This document shows positions 1 to 7,336 of a stretch of DNA of 33,770 bases, piece by piece (position 1 is the stretch's first letter; each line of letters begins with the position of its first letter). The DNA lies in contig CANROC010000027.1 in assembly GCA_947632175.1 (NCBI GenBank), positions 1-33,770 on the forward strand, given 5' to 3'. A program made the translations under genes and the position numbers. This stretch comes from an uncultured Oscillospiraceae bacterium (GTDB lineage Bacteria > Bacillota > Clostridia > Oscillospirales > Oscillospiraceae). Under the pieces are notes generated by a model that saw only the letters and a list, made by a program, of their open reading frames with translations, made no database searches and was not told the DNA's origin.

Positions 1-138
1 GGTTATCAGCCCGGAACTGCCGAGGAGCTTGTAACCGAGGTTGAGGAAAATCACTTTTTGTTCATTCAGACCCCGGGGTACTTCGATTGGGCAAACAGGG
101 AATTGAAGAGAAAAAAGCAGAGCGGCAAGAAGAAATAA
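1..138 (+). CDS. C-terminal end of an unidentified protein (5' end outside window)
   Basis: The first reading frame is open from base 1 and ends at a TAA at 136-138, giving 45 residues. The tail is lysine-rich (ending KRKKQSGKKK) and preceded by an acidic stretch and the segment FIQTPGYFDWANREL. The segment reads like a real protein C-terminus, but I do not recognise the family. A hairpin about 30 bases downstream (168-196) could end its transcript. A basic tail of this kind is common in proteins of mobile elements, but that is only a hint. Confidence 0.5.
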   Translation, partial: GYQPGTAEELVTEVEENHFLFIQTPGYFDWANRELKRKKQSGKKK

Positions 139-167
139 GCTGTGCGAGGATAATAATGATAATTTAC

Positions 168-196
168 ACCCCATCGGACTTATTAGACGGTGGGGT
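168..196 (+). terminator. Terminator-like hairpin after the partial gene
   Basis: Nine-base arms (ACCCCATCG and CGGTGGGGT) pair with one G-T wobble around an 11-base loop. The hairpin lies 30 bases after the TAA of the partial gene. Only a weak T-rich stretch follows, so termination is plausible rather than certain. Confidence 0.35.
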
Positions 197-323
197 TCTC
201 CATCAAATTCTGTGTAAAGTACAAATAAGTGCTGAAAACAGAGATGAAAATATTATGGTTAAGAAGATCTGACTAAGGGCAGTCTCCCTGCCAACAGTAT
301 AAAAAATGAAAAAGCCATGTTGT

Positions 324-348
324 CAAGGGCATCGGAGAGCCGCCCTTG
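324..348 (-). terminator. Inverted repeat, possible terminator of the minus-strand remnants
   Basis: CAAGGGC and GCCCTTG are perfect seven-base arms with an 11-base loop. On the minus strand a T-rich stretch (GGCTTTTTCATTTTTT) lies about 10 bases further on. It would close the minus-strand gene group ending at 555. Confidence 0.35.
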
Positions 349-554
349 ATATTCGCGTTGAAAGCTTTATCTGTTCCGGGATCCGATCTCAGGAAAAGAT
401 AGACAGCTATGATCGGCACATTTATTACGCCATCTTCTTTCTTATACTCCCCAAGATTAACCCTGACCGCGATCTCAGGGTTATTTTTTCGCAATATACT
501 TTCCAGCTCTTCGCCTGCAGGTTCAGTTTCGCGCTGACCTCTATGCGAAGGACA

Positions 555-848
555 TTACTCCGTCTGTTTTTTTATCAGTTTAGCCTGCAAAATATTCCTC
601 TGCATAAGTAACTCTCCTACGATTTGATCGTTTGTTGACTGGCTGAAAGGTGTTGATGAAGTAGCAAGTCTTGCAGTGGTAGCTGCTGCTATATCTTTAT
701 CTGTTATCCTTAATTCTTTGATTTTTCTAATTGCTTCATTTCTGTCTAATGATCCATATTTTTGATAATTGATGGTAATACTATCTATTTCTCTTATATC
801 TTTAATCAAGGATACTTTATCAAATTCGTCTTTAATTGAATTACTCAT
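555..848 (-). CDS. Hypothetical 97-residue protein downstream of the AbiEii remnant
   Basis: I chose the ATG at 848 because GGAGAA lies 8 bases upstream; the open frame extends further without a better site. The protein starts MSNSIKDEFDKVSLIKDIRE, is mostly charged and helical, and has a serine/threonine-rich middle. I see no transmembrane segment and no known catalytic motif. It begins 17 bases after the stop of the AbiEii-type remnant and was probably its operon partner, but it does not resemble an AbiEi antitoxin. It may itself be shortened, because the same frame is open again beyond its stop. Confidence 0.5.
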   Translation of the reverse strand: MSNSIKDEFDKVSLIKDIREIDSITINYQKYGSLDRNEAIRKIKELRITDKDIAAATTARLATSSTPFSQSTNDQIVGELLMQRNILQAKLIKKQTE

Positions 849-864
849 ACTGCAATTTCTCCTA

Positions 865-1460
865 TTACATCCATTCTCCATCTGCGGCAGACCATTTTTC
901 AGTAAATTCTTTACTTCCGCCCGCTGATATAAACGGCTTTTCCAAAAATTCTTTAATTGTTTTCAGCACCGTACCAAAATCATCGGTTTTTATATCAATC
1001 TTTCGGCAAAATGCTTTCCACTTCTTTTTCATTTCCGAATCGCTGCCGAAGGCCATAACCTGTTCGAATTGTTCCACAGTAAACTGATGACTGCGATTTT
1101 CAAAGGTCTTTTCCAATGCTTCCGTCAGCGTTGCCCCGTCGAAATCAAACTTGTTTGCAAGATAATAAATATCATAATAGTCTTTCATTCTGCTGGAAAA
1201 CTCCATCAGGGTGAGAACGGCGTCGAGTTTTTCAGCAACAGTGGTTTCCAGCGAATAGGTATTGACCGTCGGGGCATCGAAGTCGTCAAGTTGTGTTGGA
1301 ATTTTTTGTTTTTCTTGCTTGGGTACAATAACATCTCCGACACCGAAATCAATGCTGAAAGGCGTTCTTGTGTTTTTGATTTTTGCAACAAGAGAAGCCT
1401 CAGTATTTCAACATCGTCCTTTGGAAAAGACACTTCTCCGAAGATATTGTCGTCCCAATG
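865..1460 (-). pseudogene. Remnant of AbiEii/AbiGii-type nucleotidyltransferase toxin (C-terminal part)
   Basis: The minus-strand frame open from 1407 to 865 reads TRTPFSIDFGVGDVIVPKQ, then TYSLETTVAEKLDAVL, then SSRMKDYYDIYYLA. This is the characteristic core of AbiEii-family toxins: the (I/F)D(I/F)G.GD segment, the ETxxAEKLxA helix and the R(M/x)KDxYDxY motif. The N-terminal GS-DxD nucleotidyltransferase motif is missing. Upstream of a TGA at 1408-1410 the family-like sequence continues only in another frame (WDDNIFGEVSFPKDDVE), so there is at least one frameshift or deletion. At about 1460 it is joined to a truncated AAA ATPase. AbiEii toxins act with AbiEi antitoxins in abortive infection; none is visible here. 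It is very likely non-functional. Confidence 0.75.
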
Positions 1461-1462
1461 AG

Positions 1463-1823
1463 AACAGGCGCAGATTATGTTATACTCCGGGGCATCTTGA
1501 TGAAAATTCGCTAAGCTCATAAGTACGCGAGGCACTGTCTGAACCTCATCAAAGAATATGAGAGTCTTTTCGGGCACAATTTTGAAGCCGTAGTAAAGCT
1601 CAATTCCCATAATAAGGCGTTCGACATTCAGGTCTCCGGAGAAGAGTTCGGTCATTCGTCTGCTATTTTCGAGATTTATATACACCGTTTCTTTATAATT
1701 CTTGCCGCCAAAATCTCTGATAAGCGTTGTCTTTCCTACTCTGCGTGGTCTCTGAATGATGAGCGGCTTACGGCTGCTCTTGTCCTTCCAACGAAGTAAA
1801 TCTTCTGTAATTACTCTATACAT
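1463..1823 (-). pseudogene. N-terminal fragment of an AAA ATPase (DUF4143-type), fused to the AbiEii remnant
   Basis: The likely start is the ATG at 1823 (MYRVITEDLLRWKD); the frame begins at a TTG at 1838. The fragment has a Walker A region RPRRVGKTT, a conserved INLEN strand and a Walker B region TLIFFDEVQ, as in the archaeal-type ATPases with a C-terminal DUF4143 domain. The first glycine of the usual GPRRVGKT loop is replaced by arginine. Sequence resembling the family stops at APEYNIICACS near 1463, where the full protein would continue with a GS(L)LG motif and about 270 more residues. The frame then runs into AbiEii-like sequence. This is a deletion-fusion pseudogene. Confidence 0.75.
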
Positions 1824-1980
1824 AAAATTTTGTCGCAAAATGGCTCTATAAGCGAGTTTATAAGGATTTACAGGTTAATTTGCCGTCTTATAGGACTGCA
1901 TATACGGAAGTACAAAAAAGAACAGTTGTGGGTGGAGGTGAAAAGCGGCTGACGATGCGGATTTATAGTGATATGATGAG

Positions 1981-2009
1981 AAAGACCGGAGCGGGTTGCT
2001 TCGGCCTTT
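1981..2009 (-). terminator. Hairpin downstream of the symporter remnant
   Basis: AAAGACCG and CGGCCTTT pair with one wobble around a loop of about 13 bases. It lies about 60 bases beyond the symporter stop codon on the minus strand, and U-rich sequence is moderate on both sides. Confidence 0.35.
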
Positions 2010-2067
2010 CTGACAATTTATTTCATTTTTTAGCTTTTATAATCAGCCTTAGCAAAACTCAAATTAC

Positions 2068-2517
2068 TTATTCCTTTTTGCTGACCTTCAATTTTTTGTT
2101 ATTTGAGCCTATTTTTATATAGCTAAACACCACTGTTACCAAAGTTGCCGACAAAATCGCCGCATAAGTTTCGGAAAACTCAGGGTGAATAGGGTATACG
2201 CCTGTTATTCGTTTTACGGCAACCCACGATATTCCGACTACCGCAGTTGCCAACATTCCCATGATCGCTCCTGACGGAGTCGTCTTTTTCCAATAAATAC
2301 CCATTGCAAGAATCACAAATATACTTCCTCGTATACTGTATGCAAAATAGACAATGTCCAAGAGCATGGTGCTGTCGTACAGAAAAGCAGCAATTACCAT
2401 ACATATAATTCCGGAGACCAGGGTTGAAATCTTGGACATTTTAAGGACTTTTTCATCAGAAACATCTTTTTTGAAGAAGCAGACAGGACTGCGTGTTGTG
2501 TCGGCATCCCGTCCACC
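2068..2517 (-). pseudogene. C-terminal fragment of a sodium:solute symporter (SSS family)
   Basis: The frame reads a helix-loop-helix pattern typical of the last transmembrane segments of the SSS (PutP/PanF-like) family: KKDVSDEKVLKMSKISTLVS, a helix, FAYSIRGSIFVILAMGIYWK, GAIMGMLATAVVGISWVAV, and a final helix ending VVFSYIKIGSN. The family has 13-14 segments in about 480-500 residues; only about 150 residues remain. In-frame similarity extends upstream to about DADTT at 2500 and then gives way to the GC-rich end of the next gene. The 5' two thirds are absent from the window. It was probably cut by insertion or deletion at about 2517. Confidence 0.75.
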
Positions 2518-2521
2518 TCCC

Positions 2522-3091
2522 TTACATCTGGGAGATATCGGTCAGGAACGCCTCATACTTCGCGGGATCCAGTTCGCTGACCTTCACCGCTCCATAAGCC
2601 TTCAACAGCTTCCCGATCGCCTCGTTGTTGCTCCGCTTCTTCTTGATCTTGGCGACGATCACCTTCGTGATGTCATCCACCGTTACAGAAGGTGCGGGCT
2701 GGGCTGTCATGGTAGCGGGCTGCTTCTCCGGGGTGGGCTGAACAGTGGTGGCGGGCTTGTCCTGCACAGTGGGCCGAGCCGTGGTGGCGGGAGTGGTATC
2801 GAGCGCAGCCTTCTCGGGCTTCACCGTGATATCCACAGGCGGGGTCTCCACAGGCTTGTCCGCAGCATCCGCATTGGCCACACCATCTGCGTCATCCATC
2901 CGCTTTTCTGCCTGCCACATCAGGTCCAGGGCTTCAGCCACAGCATCCGTCGTCTGCGCGTCATTCACGAAGCTGCGGAGTGCCGCCTCCGAAGCGCCGA
3001 GGCTGTCAAAGATCAGCGACACCCCAAGGAATGTGGTCTTGAGCCCCTGGCTCAGTTTCGCCGGGTCTACCGGCACAAGGTTCTTATCCAT
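2522..3091 (-). CDS. Phage/ICE-type hypothetical protein with low-complexity middle and conserved C-terminal domain
   Basis: This is a 189-residue protein in three parts. The acidic N-terminal region (residues 1-70) is followed by a Pro/Thr/Ala-rich linker (about 75-135, repeated ATTxxPT and PATM units). The C-terminal domain (about 136-189) has the pattern TVDDITKVIVAKIKKKR...IGKLLKAYGAVKVSELDPAKY. That last domain (short helix, a 'L-x-x-x-G-A-x-x-x-S-E-L-D-P' turn, final helix) recurs in small proteins of Firmicutes phages and integrative elements. Its function is unknown to me. It is followed on its 3' side by the cut symporter. It is transcribed with the DUF4406-like gene 11 bases upstream. 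Confidence 0.6.
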   Translation of the reverse strand: MDKNLVPVDPAKLSQGLKTTFLGVSLIFDSLGASEAALRSFVNDAQTTDAVAEALDLMWQAEKRMDDADGVANADAADKPVETPPVDITVKPEKAALDTTPATTARPTVQDKPATTVQPTPEKQPATMTAQPAPSVTVDDITKVIVAKIKKKRSNNEAIGKLLKAYGAVKVSELDPAKYEAFLTDISQM

Positions 3092-3102
3092 TTGTCTCCT
3101 CC

Positions 3103-3804
3103 TTACATATTCATGGCTTCCATCGTCCGCACCAGTTCCTCCGCTATCTCAATCAGCGGACGGAAACCGGCTGCGAAGCTGTCCATACCCTTTTCCTTCC
3201 GGCTGCTGTCCCGGACGGCTTCCCCGTTCGGGGTTTTCCCGGCCGCCTTCACGTCGGGCTTCTCCTCCGCAGGAGCAGCCATGCCATGAGCCGCCTTACC
3301 GGGTGTGATCTTGCCGGGCATCTCCTCATCGATCCCCTCAAGCAGCCGCCCAACGAGTCCGCCGGAATCGCTGCTGAACATGCGGACAGGCATTCCGAGC
3401 CTGGCCGCCAGGCTGATCTCCTCCAGCATCCCCTCCGAGATCTTCGAGGAGAAGCACCACAGCTCATCGCAGTCCTTCAGCAGCTCAAGCCCCAGGTTCC
3501 TGCCGGTGCGGCGCTCTTCCGGGTCATCGTCCTTGAGGAACTGCGTAAAGAACAGGTGGCTGCACACAGGGATGCCGCCGAGGTTGGTGATCATCCGGCA
3601 GGCGTCTTTGGCGTGCTCCAGGTTCCCGGCCAGCTCCTTCTCCGCCTGCTCCGGGTCGCTGGCCGTCGGGCGGAGCGGGGAGCAGACGTAGATGCGCTCC
3701 CTGCGGTCCTTCTGCGCCTCAGCGGCGCGGTTGTCATTCTTGTCCACGATCTGAATCCTCCTATGATTGCCATGCTTCTTGTGATTGTCGTACTTACTTG
3801 TCAT
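3103..3804 (-). CDS. DUF4406-like (nucleoside 2-deoxyribosyltransferase-related) protein
   Basis: The core (roughly residues 40-140) reads RIYVCSPLRP, HAKDACRMITNLGGIPVCSH, FFTQFLKDDDP, GLELLKDCDELWCF and ISEGMLEEISLAARLGMPVR. This is the pattern of the DUF4406/DUF7768 group related to nucleoside 2-deoxyribosyltransferases: a Y(V)xSP start, a helix naming a predicted 'actor', and a SxGMxxE motif. Here it reads SEGMLEE, so the glutamate is kept. These proteins are common in phages and ICEs and may act on nucleosides or nucleotides, but no substrate is known. The N-terminus is very basic. The ATG at 3804 is the best start, although its ribosome binding site is weak. The linker after residue 150 is Ala/Lys/Pro-rich. 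Confidence 0.65.
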   Translation of the reverse strand: MTSKYDNHKKHGNHRRIQIVDKNDNRAAEAQKDRRERIYVCSPLRPTASDPEQAEKELAGNLEHAKDACRMITNLGGIPVCSHLFFTQFLKDDDPEERRTGRNLGLELLKDCDELWCFSSKISEGMLEEISLAARLGMPVRMFSSDSGGLVGRLLEGIDEEMPGKITPGKAAHGMAAPAEEKPDVKAAGKTPNGEAVRDSSRKEKGMDSFAAGFRPLIEIAEELVRTMEAMNM

Positions 3805-4049
3805 TGTTCTGTCCGGCACCGAAACCCGGCCGGATACGACCGGTCCATGCCGCACGCTCTTACTTCCTCTAAGGTCCCATAGCTGATGCCTCCTCTCCGA
3901 CTGGAATGCAGTGATGGATGTCTGATATGGAAAAGCGACTGATACCGTCTACTGCCAGCACCAACCGCTCTGTGGGGAGGCTCCTTGAAAAGCTCCTCTC
4001 ATAAGAAGTCGTGGGAGAGACGGTTTTGCAACCCCCTCTGAAGATTTTT

Positions 4050-4742
4050 TTAGGAAATTTTCTTCAGCCTCTTCAGTGCCTTCTCCAAACGGTGGTCTAC
4101 ACCCTGGCGGGAAATCTTGAGGTTGTCCGCAATTTCCTGCCGGGTCAGCCCATCGCGGTAATACAAAACAAACGCTTCTCTCTGCGTGTCGCTGAGTTTC
4201 TCCAGCATTTCCTGCTGTGTCTCCTTACGGATGTAGGCATCTTCCGGGTTCTCAGCAAATGGGGTATCTCGCCAGGAATACAGGTTATGAAGATAGGTGT
4301 CCTCTTCATCCTCCTGCACCTCAGCCTCATCGCAGTCATACTTCATGTCAGTCCTTTGCCCCCTGCGGTCACCTTTGCGGTTCATCATGTTCTCCTCTAC
4401 CTGGTGGTCGCCGCGGAGCATGACGCCGAAATACCACGGCTGTCCGCCGAGAGCCTCCTCATCCAGGACCGACTTCCCGGTAATGCTCTCCTTCTCCCCG
4501 TCCTTCGGCTGGACGAAGCGGTAAGTGAAATTCAGGCAGTCCTTCAGCCACAGGACCGTCGTGCCGCTGCCGTTCGAGTACACAGCGTAACCATTGGCAT
4601 AGACCTGACAGCCATCCATGTCAGCCACCGGTTCTCCCGCCGTCTCACGGAGCGCCTTGGCAGTAGGCCTCTTCTCCTCCTTTTCCAGTCCTCCAAGGCA
4701 GTTGATCAGTTCCTCCAGGGTCGTGTTCTTCGTAATGTTCAT
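4050..4742 (-). CDS. Sigma-70 region 4 domain protein
   Basis: The start at 4742 is set by GGAGG eight bases upstream. The C-terminal 65 residues read QQEMLEKLSDTQREAFVLYY, RDGLTRQEIADNLKISRQGV and DHRLEKALKRLKK, a standard sigma region 4 helix-turn-helix for -35 element binding. The 230-residue protein lacks a region 2 pattern; its N-terminal 165 residues (with an NGYAVYSNGSG segment and a later acidic stretch) are not recognisable. Proteins like this occur in phages and ICEs as late-gene or transfer regulators. It is transcribed away from the plus-strand operon at 4984, with 240 bases between the two starts. A regulatory link is possible but not shown. Confidence 0.75.
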   Translation of the reverse strand: MNITKNTTLEELINCLGGLEKEEKRPTAKALRETAGEPVADMDGCQVYANGYAVYSNGSGTTVLWLKDCLNFTYRFVQPKDGEKESITGKSVLDEEALGGQPWYFGVMLRGDHQVEENMMNRKGDRRGQRTDMKYDCDEAEVQEDEEDTYLHNLYSWRDTPFAENPEDAYIRKETQQEMLEKLSDTQREAFVLYYRDGLTRQEIADNLKISRQGVDHRLEKALKRLKKIS

Positions 4743-4983
4743 AAAAAATACCTCCGCATTTTCACTCCGCCATCTGGTTTTTTTCACAGATGCGTGCTAT
4801 ACTGGTTTGGATGGGTTTCCCTCTGGTTTCCCTGGGGTTACCCGCCCATTTACGGAGGCTTTATAATAAAGCCCCCAGAAGCCATCTCTGTGCTTCTGAG
4901 GACTACCTTGGACTTCGCCTTACAACCCCGAAACTGTTAGCGGAGTTAGCGAAGTTCGCAAATATAAGAATTGAGGAAAACGA

Positions 4984-5883
4984 ATGCAAAAAGAACCCGT
5001 ACCATATCTCTGCGGCGGCACCTTCTTTGTGTTGCTGACAGAAGTTAAGAGAAAAGGAGCCTCCAGGAGGCAGCTAAAATCAGGTATAAAGAGCCGAACT
5101 AACAATAGGGAGATGCTGGAAGCTCTAATCCAGCTTCTGATGCCATCGTTCCAGCAGCCCCCTTCCGGCAGAACCTTCGAAGGGGATACTTCAGATTACC
5201 GGGCCTGCAAAGTGTCACGCGGGGAGAATCTTCCTTTCGATGATAATTTGGAAATCCAAGCGTTTGATAAAAGGATCAAAACGGAGCACGCTTCTGTCCT
5301 GGCAAGGATGGATGACTTTGTTAACAGCTATCTCTTCACGGAATCTGAAGAACGTATGCGCTGGCTCATCCAGGCACTTCTCACCCTGATTGACAAAGAT
5401 AGCCGCATCACTTCTGATGCTCCGTTTTACCTTTCTGAAGCCCCCATCACGAAAGCTGAACTGCTAAATCTTGAAAAATACTATCTCTCCCCACTGCTGC
5501 TTTCTGTCTGGCATTTTATTGTCATGAATCGCCCCGATAACGAAAAGGGCCGCGGTACCTTTGAGGCGTGGCATGAGCGGGCTGATGAGATGAACGCCAA
5601 ATGGCGGTTTACGGCTGACATTGGAAAGACATATCCAAGGGAAATTGATTTTGAGCTGTTTTATACAAATGAAAAAGAAGCTGAAGAACGTGAAAGCGAA
5701 CCGGATAAAGAAGCCGAGCCTGAAGAACCAACTGTCGAAGTATACGAAGCACCATATTATGATCCCATTACAAAGCAGCAGGTAGTGGGGCAGTTCCATG
5801 TTGAGAATCACGGAAGCGGCATAGCGGCAGGAATCGTTTATGGCGGCATTACAATTGGAGGGAAAAGGAAAGATGGAGAATGA
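4984..5883 (+). CDS. Unknown protein with C-terminal glycine-rich motif (first gene of candidate conflict operon)
   Basis: The ATG at 4984 has GAGGA six bases upstream. The 299-residue protein is not one I recognise. Residues 1-60 are basic. The middle (about 60-215) looks like a soluble helical domain, with SEERMRWLIQALLTLIDKDS and SEAPITKAELLNLEKYYLSP. A Glu-rich linker follows (about 215-245). The extreme C-terminus, residues 271-293, reads FHVENHGSGIAAGIVYGGIT then IGG, a glycine-spaced beta-type motif. Very similar motifs sit at the N-termini of the next two proteins. The last bases overlap the next start by 11, so translation is coupled. The layout (domain, linker, C-terminal short motif) recalls receptor or effector proteins that meet partners through homotypic motifs. 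Confidence 0.65.
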   Translation: MQKEPVPYLCGGTFFVLLTEVKRKGASRRQLKSGIKSRTNNREMLEALIQLLMPSFQQPPSGRTFEGDTSDYRACKVSRGENLPFDDNLEIQAFDKRIKTEHASVLARMDDFVNSYLFTESEERMRWLIQALLTLIDKDSRITSDAPFYLSEAPITKAELLNLEKYYLSPLLLSVWHFIVMNRPDNEKGRGTFEAWHERADEMNAKWRFTADIGKTYPREIDFELFYTNEKEAEERESEPDKEAEPEEPTVEVYEAPYYDPITKQQVVGQFHVENHGSGIAAGIVYGGITIGGKRKDGE

Positions 5884-6442
5884 AATTGACAGGAAAAACG
5901 GTCTTCCAGTCGCAGGCCCCACTTTCAGCGTTTACGCTGAGGGAAACGCGACTGCAGTCGGCTACACGGATTCCATAAACACTACGCTGAATGTGATCTT
6001 CGCGGACGGTAAAAAGAGCAGTGTCAGTTCCAATTACTACAACTTATTGGTAGGATTCGATCCATTCGATAAAGACTATGTGCTGGTTCCAAAAGAACGT
6101 GCGCTGACCGAATACATACAGAATGATATCAAAGCTGAGTTTGGCAGCTGGAGTGCGGAAGCCATAGAGAAAATAAAAAAGCTGCCCGCCATCATCAGCA
6201 TGGAAGCCGATGGAACAGACGAGCAGCAGGCTGTATTTGCGTTCATTAAGAATATAAAGATTCAGGAAAATGGGATCAAGGTTTACTTCCAGAGATACTT
6301 TCCGATTCCCTTTACTGTTCTCCGTGCAAACCAACAGGAACTGGCGCTCCACTTGTTCGAATATACACGGACACACTGGACCATCAAGAATATAGACGTG
6401 GTGGAAGTATTGCAGGATGCGGGAGTCTTTCCGGGAAAGTGA
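5873..6442 (+). CDS. Unknown protein, glycine motif at N-terminus plus HW-type C-terminal domain
   Basis: I place the start at 5873, where GGAGGGAAAAGGAAAG precedes the ATG and the gene overlaps the previous one by 11 bases. The 189-residue protein has the motif FSVYAEGNATAVGYTDSINT at residues 18-37. A segment around YYNLLVGFDPFDKDYVLVPK follows. The C-terminal domain (about 100-185) contains AFIKNIKIQENGIKVYFQ and YTRTHWTIKNIDVVEVLQ. The same kind of C-terminal domain recurs in the following gene (NIKFSF..., EEHWSIRSGNLLQIAANLG), so these two proteins look like diverged paralogues. No catalytic motif or membrane segment is visible. Its function is unknown; the operon points to a complex with its neighbours. 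Confidence 0.65.
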   Translation: MENEIDRKNGLPVAGPTFSVYAEGNATAVGYTDSINTTLNVIFADGKKSSVSSNYYNLLVGFDPFDKDYVLVPKERALTEYIQNDIKAEFGSWSAEAIEKIKKLPAIISMEADGTDEQQAVFAFIKNIKIQENGIKVYFQRYFPIPFTVLRANQQELALHLFEYTRTHWTIKNIDVVEVLQDAGVFPGK

Positions 6443-6449
6443 AGTGCCT

Positions 6450-7133
6450 ATGGATAATATAATCAAAACAACAGGCAGCCCACGGCTTCCATCATCCACA
6501 GAGACAACAGCCGTCCCGGCCAAACCTGCAGGTACTGCATCCGTTAATGTATCTGCATCCGGGGAAGGCATCGCGGTAGGCGCCCTCTATGGAGACATAA
6601 ATTTGAACGCTACGCCGGAAGCACTCGCTGTTGCCTTGAGGATGCTTGGCGTCCAGCAGCCTTCCACCTCCCATGCCGTGGAATGGGCTTCTTTGGACAC
6701 TGACCGATATAATGTATTCGTGATTGAAAATGAAAAATATGACTGTGGTGCTTTCTGTATCGGTCGGCGAGTCGCTTTGAAAAATACATTGCCAAGACAT
6801 AAAGACTATTTCAGACCCCTCACCGGCCCATTGATACAAGAACTGCTGAATATGCCCTGCCTTTTCACAGTCAGGAACTTTAATTACAAGAGCATTCCGA
6901 ACTATTATCCGGCCTTTCTGGGCAAACTTAACAGTGTACAGTGCCAGGGAGAAAACATTAAGTTTTCTTTTTCCTCTTTCGCACAGCTGCGTCAGCAGTT
7001 TATCAACGATAACATCAGATTATTCGGTCTTCTGTCACGCACTGTACGGAACCAGTTAGATGAAGAGCACTGGAGCATTCGTTCTGGAAACCTGCTGCAG
7101 ATAGCCGCAAATTTAGGAATTGAAATTAAATAA
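6450..7133 (+). CDS. Unknown protein, second glycine-motif/HW-domain paralogue
   Basis: The start at 6450 lies 7 bases after the previous stop, with GGGAAAGTGAAG upstream. The 227-residue protein opens with a Ser/Thr/Pro-rich tail. The motif VNVSASGEGIAVGALYGDIN follows at residues 32-51; it matches the C-terminal motif of the first operon protein almost position by position (G-x-G-I-A-x-G-x-x-Y-G-x-I). The central domain has ALRMLGV, EWASLDTDRYNVFVIENEKY and LLNMPCLFTVRNFNYKS. The C-terminal part, SVQCQGENIKFSFSSFAQL then EEHWSIRSGNLLQIAANLGI, parallels the preceding protein. I do not recognise the family. Confidence 0.65.
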   Translation: MDNIIKTTGSPRLPSSTETTAVPAKPAGTASVNVSASGEGIAVGALYGDINLNATPEALAVALRMLGVQQPSTSHAVEWASLDTDRYNVFVIENEKYDCGAFCIGRRVALKNTLPRHKDYFRPLTGPLIQELLNMPCLFTVRNFNYKSIPNYYPAFLGKLNSVQCQGENIKFSFSSFAQLRQQFINDNIRLFGLLSRTVRNQLDEEHWSIRSGNLLQIAANLGIEIK

Positions 7134-7143
7134 GGAGAATGCT

Positions 7144-7335
7144 ATGGCGAATGAAGAATTAAAAGACAAATGGTTCAACATTGAAGACATTGCAGAGTAC
7201 CTGAGCATTACACAGGACACAGCCCGTGCCTGGGTCAGGGACGGAAAACTTCCTGCCTATAAAGTGGGGAAAAGATATAAGTTCAAGCTGTCCGAAGTGG
7301 ATGAGTGGGTACGGGATGGAAAAATAAAGGAGTAA
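7144..7335 (+). CDS. Excisionase-type helix-turn-helix protein
   Basis: This is a 63-residue protein with AAGGAGAA placed correctly before the ATG at 7144. It reads FNIEDIAEYLSITQDTARAW, then VRDGKLPAYKVGKRYKFKLS, then EVDEWVRDGKIKE. That is the complete winged HTH_17/excisionase (MerR-like) fold: helix, helix, the 'K-L-P-A-x-K-x-G-x-x-Y' wing, last helix. Small proteins of this type either control directionality of recombination or regulate a local promoter. Here it sits between unknown genes and the ATPase, with one base between its stop and the ATPase start, so a role in controlling or addressing this operon seems more likely than excision. Confidence 0.85.
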   Translation: MANEELKDKWFNIEDIAEYLSITQDTARAWVRDGKLPAYKVGKRYKFKLSEVDEWVRDGKIKE

Positions 7336-7336
7336 A

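Larger units (their letters stand above)
139..554. other. Stretch with no convincing gene; two hairpins and a possible minus-strand coding remnant
   Basis: On the minus strand the frame of the 97-residue gene stays open past its stop (555-557) down to 273. It includes LRKNNPEIAVRVNLGEYKK, beginning at about 494. No ATG precedes this segment, so it is either a decayed extension of that gene or chance. Two inverted repeats lie here, at 168-196 and 324-348. No promoter or RNA gene was recognised. Confidence 0.4.

Noticed and set aside
2354-3308. Long plus-strand frames over the phage-like genes (311 and 187 codons)
   Set aside because: They are antisense shadows of the minus-strand genes with clear domains and ribosome binding sites; composition is Arg/Ser/Pro-rich as expected for shadows of GC-rich genes.
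4011-4940. 309-codon plus-strand frame opposite the sigma region 4 gene
   Set aside because: The opposite strand encodes a recognisable sigma region 4 domain with a proper ribosome binding site; the plus frame has no domain.
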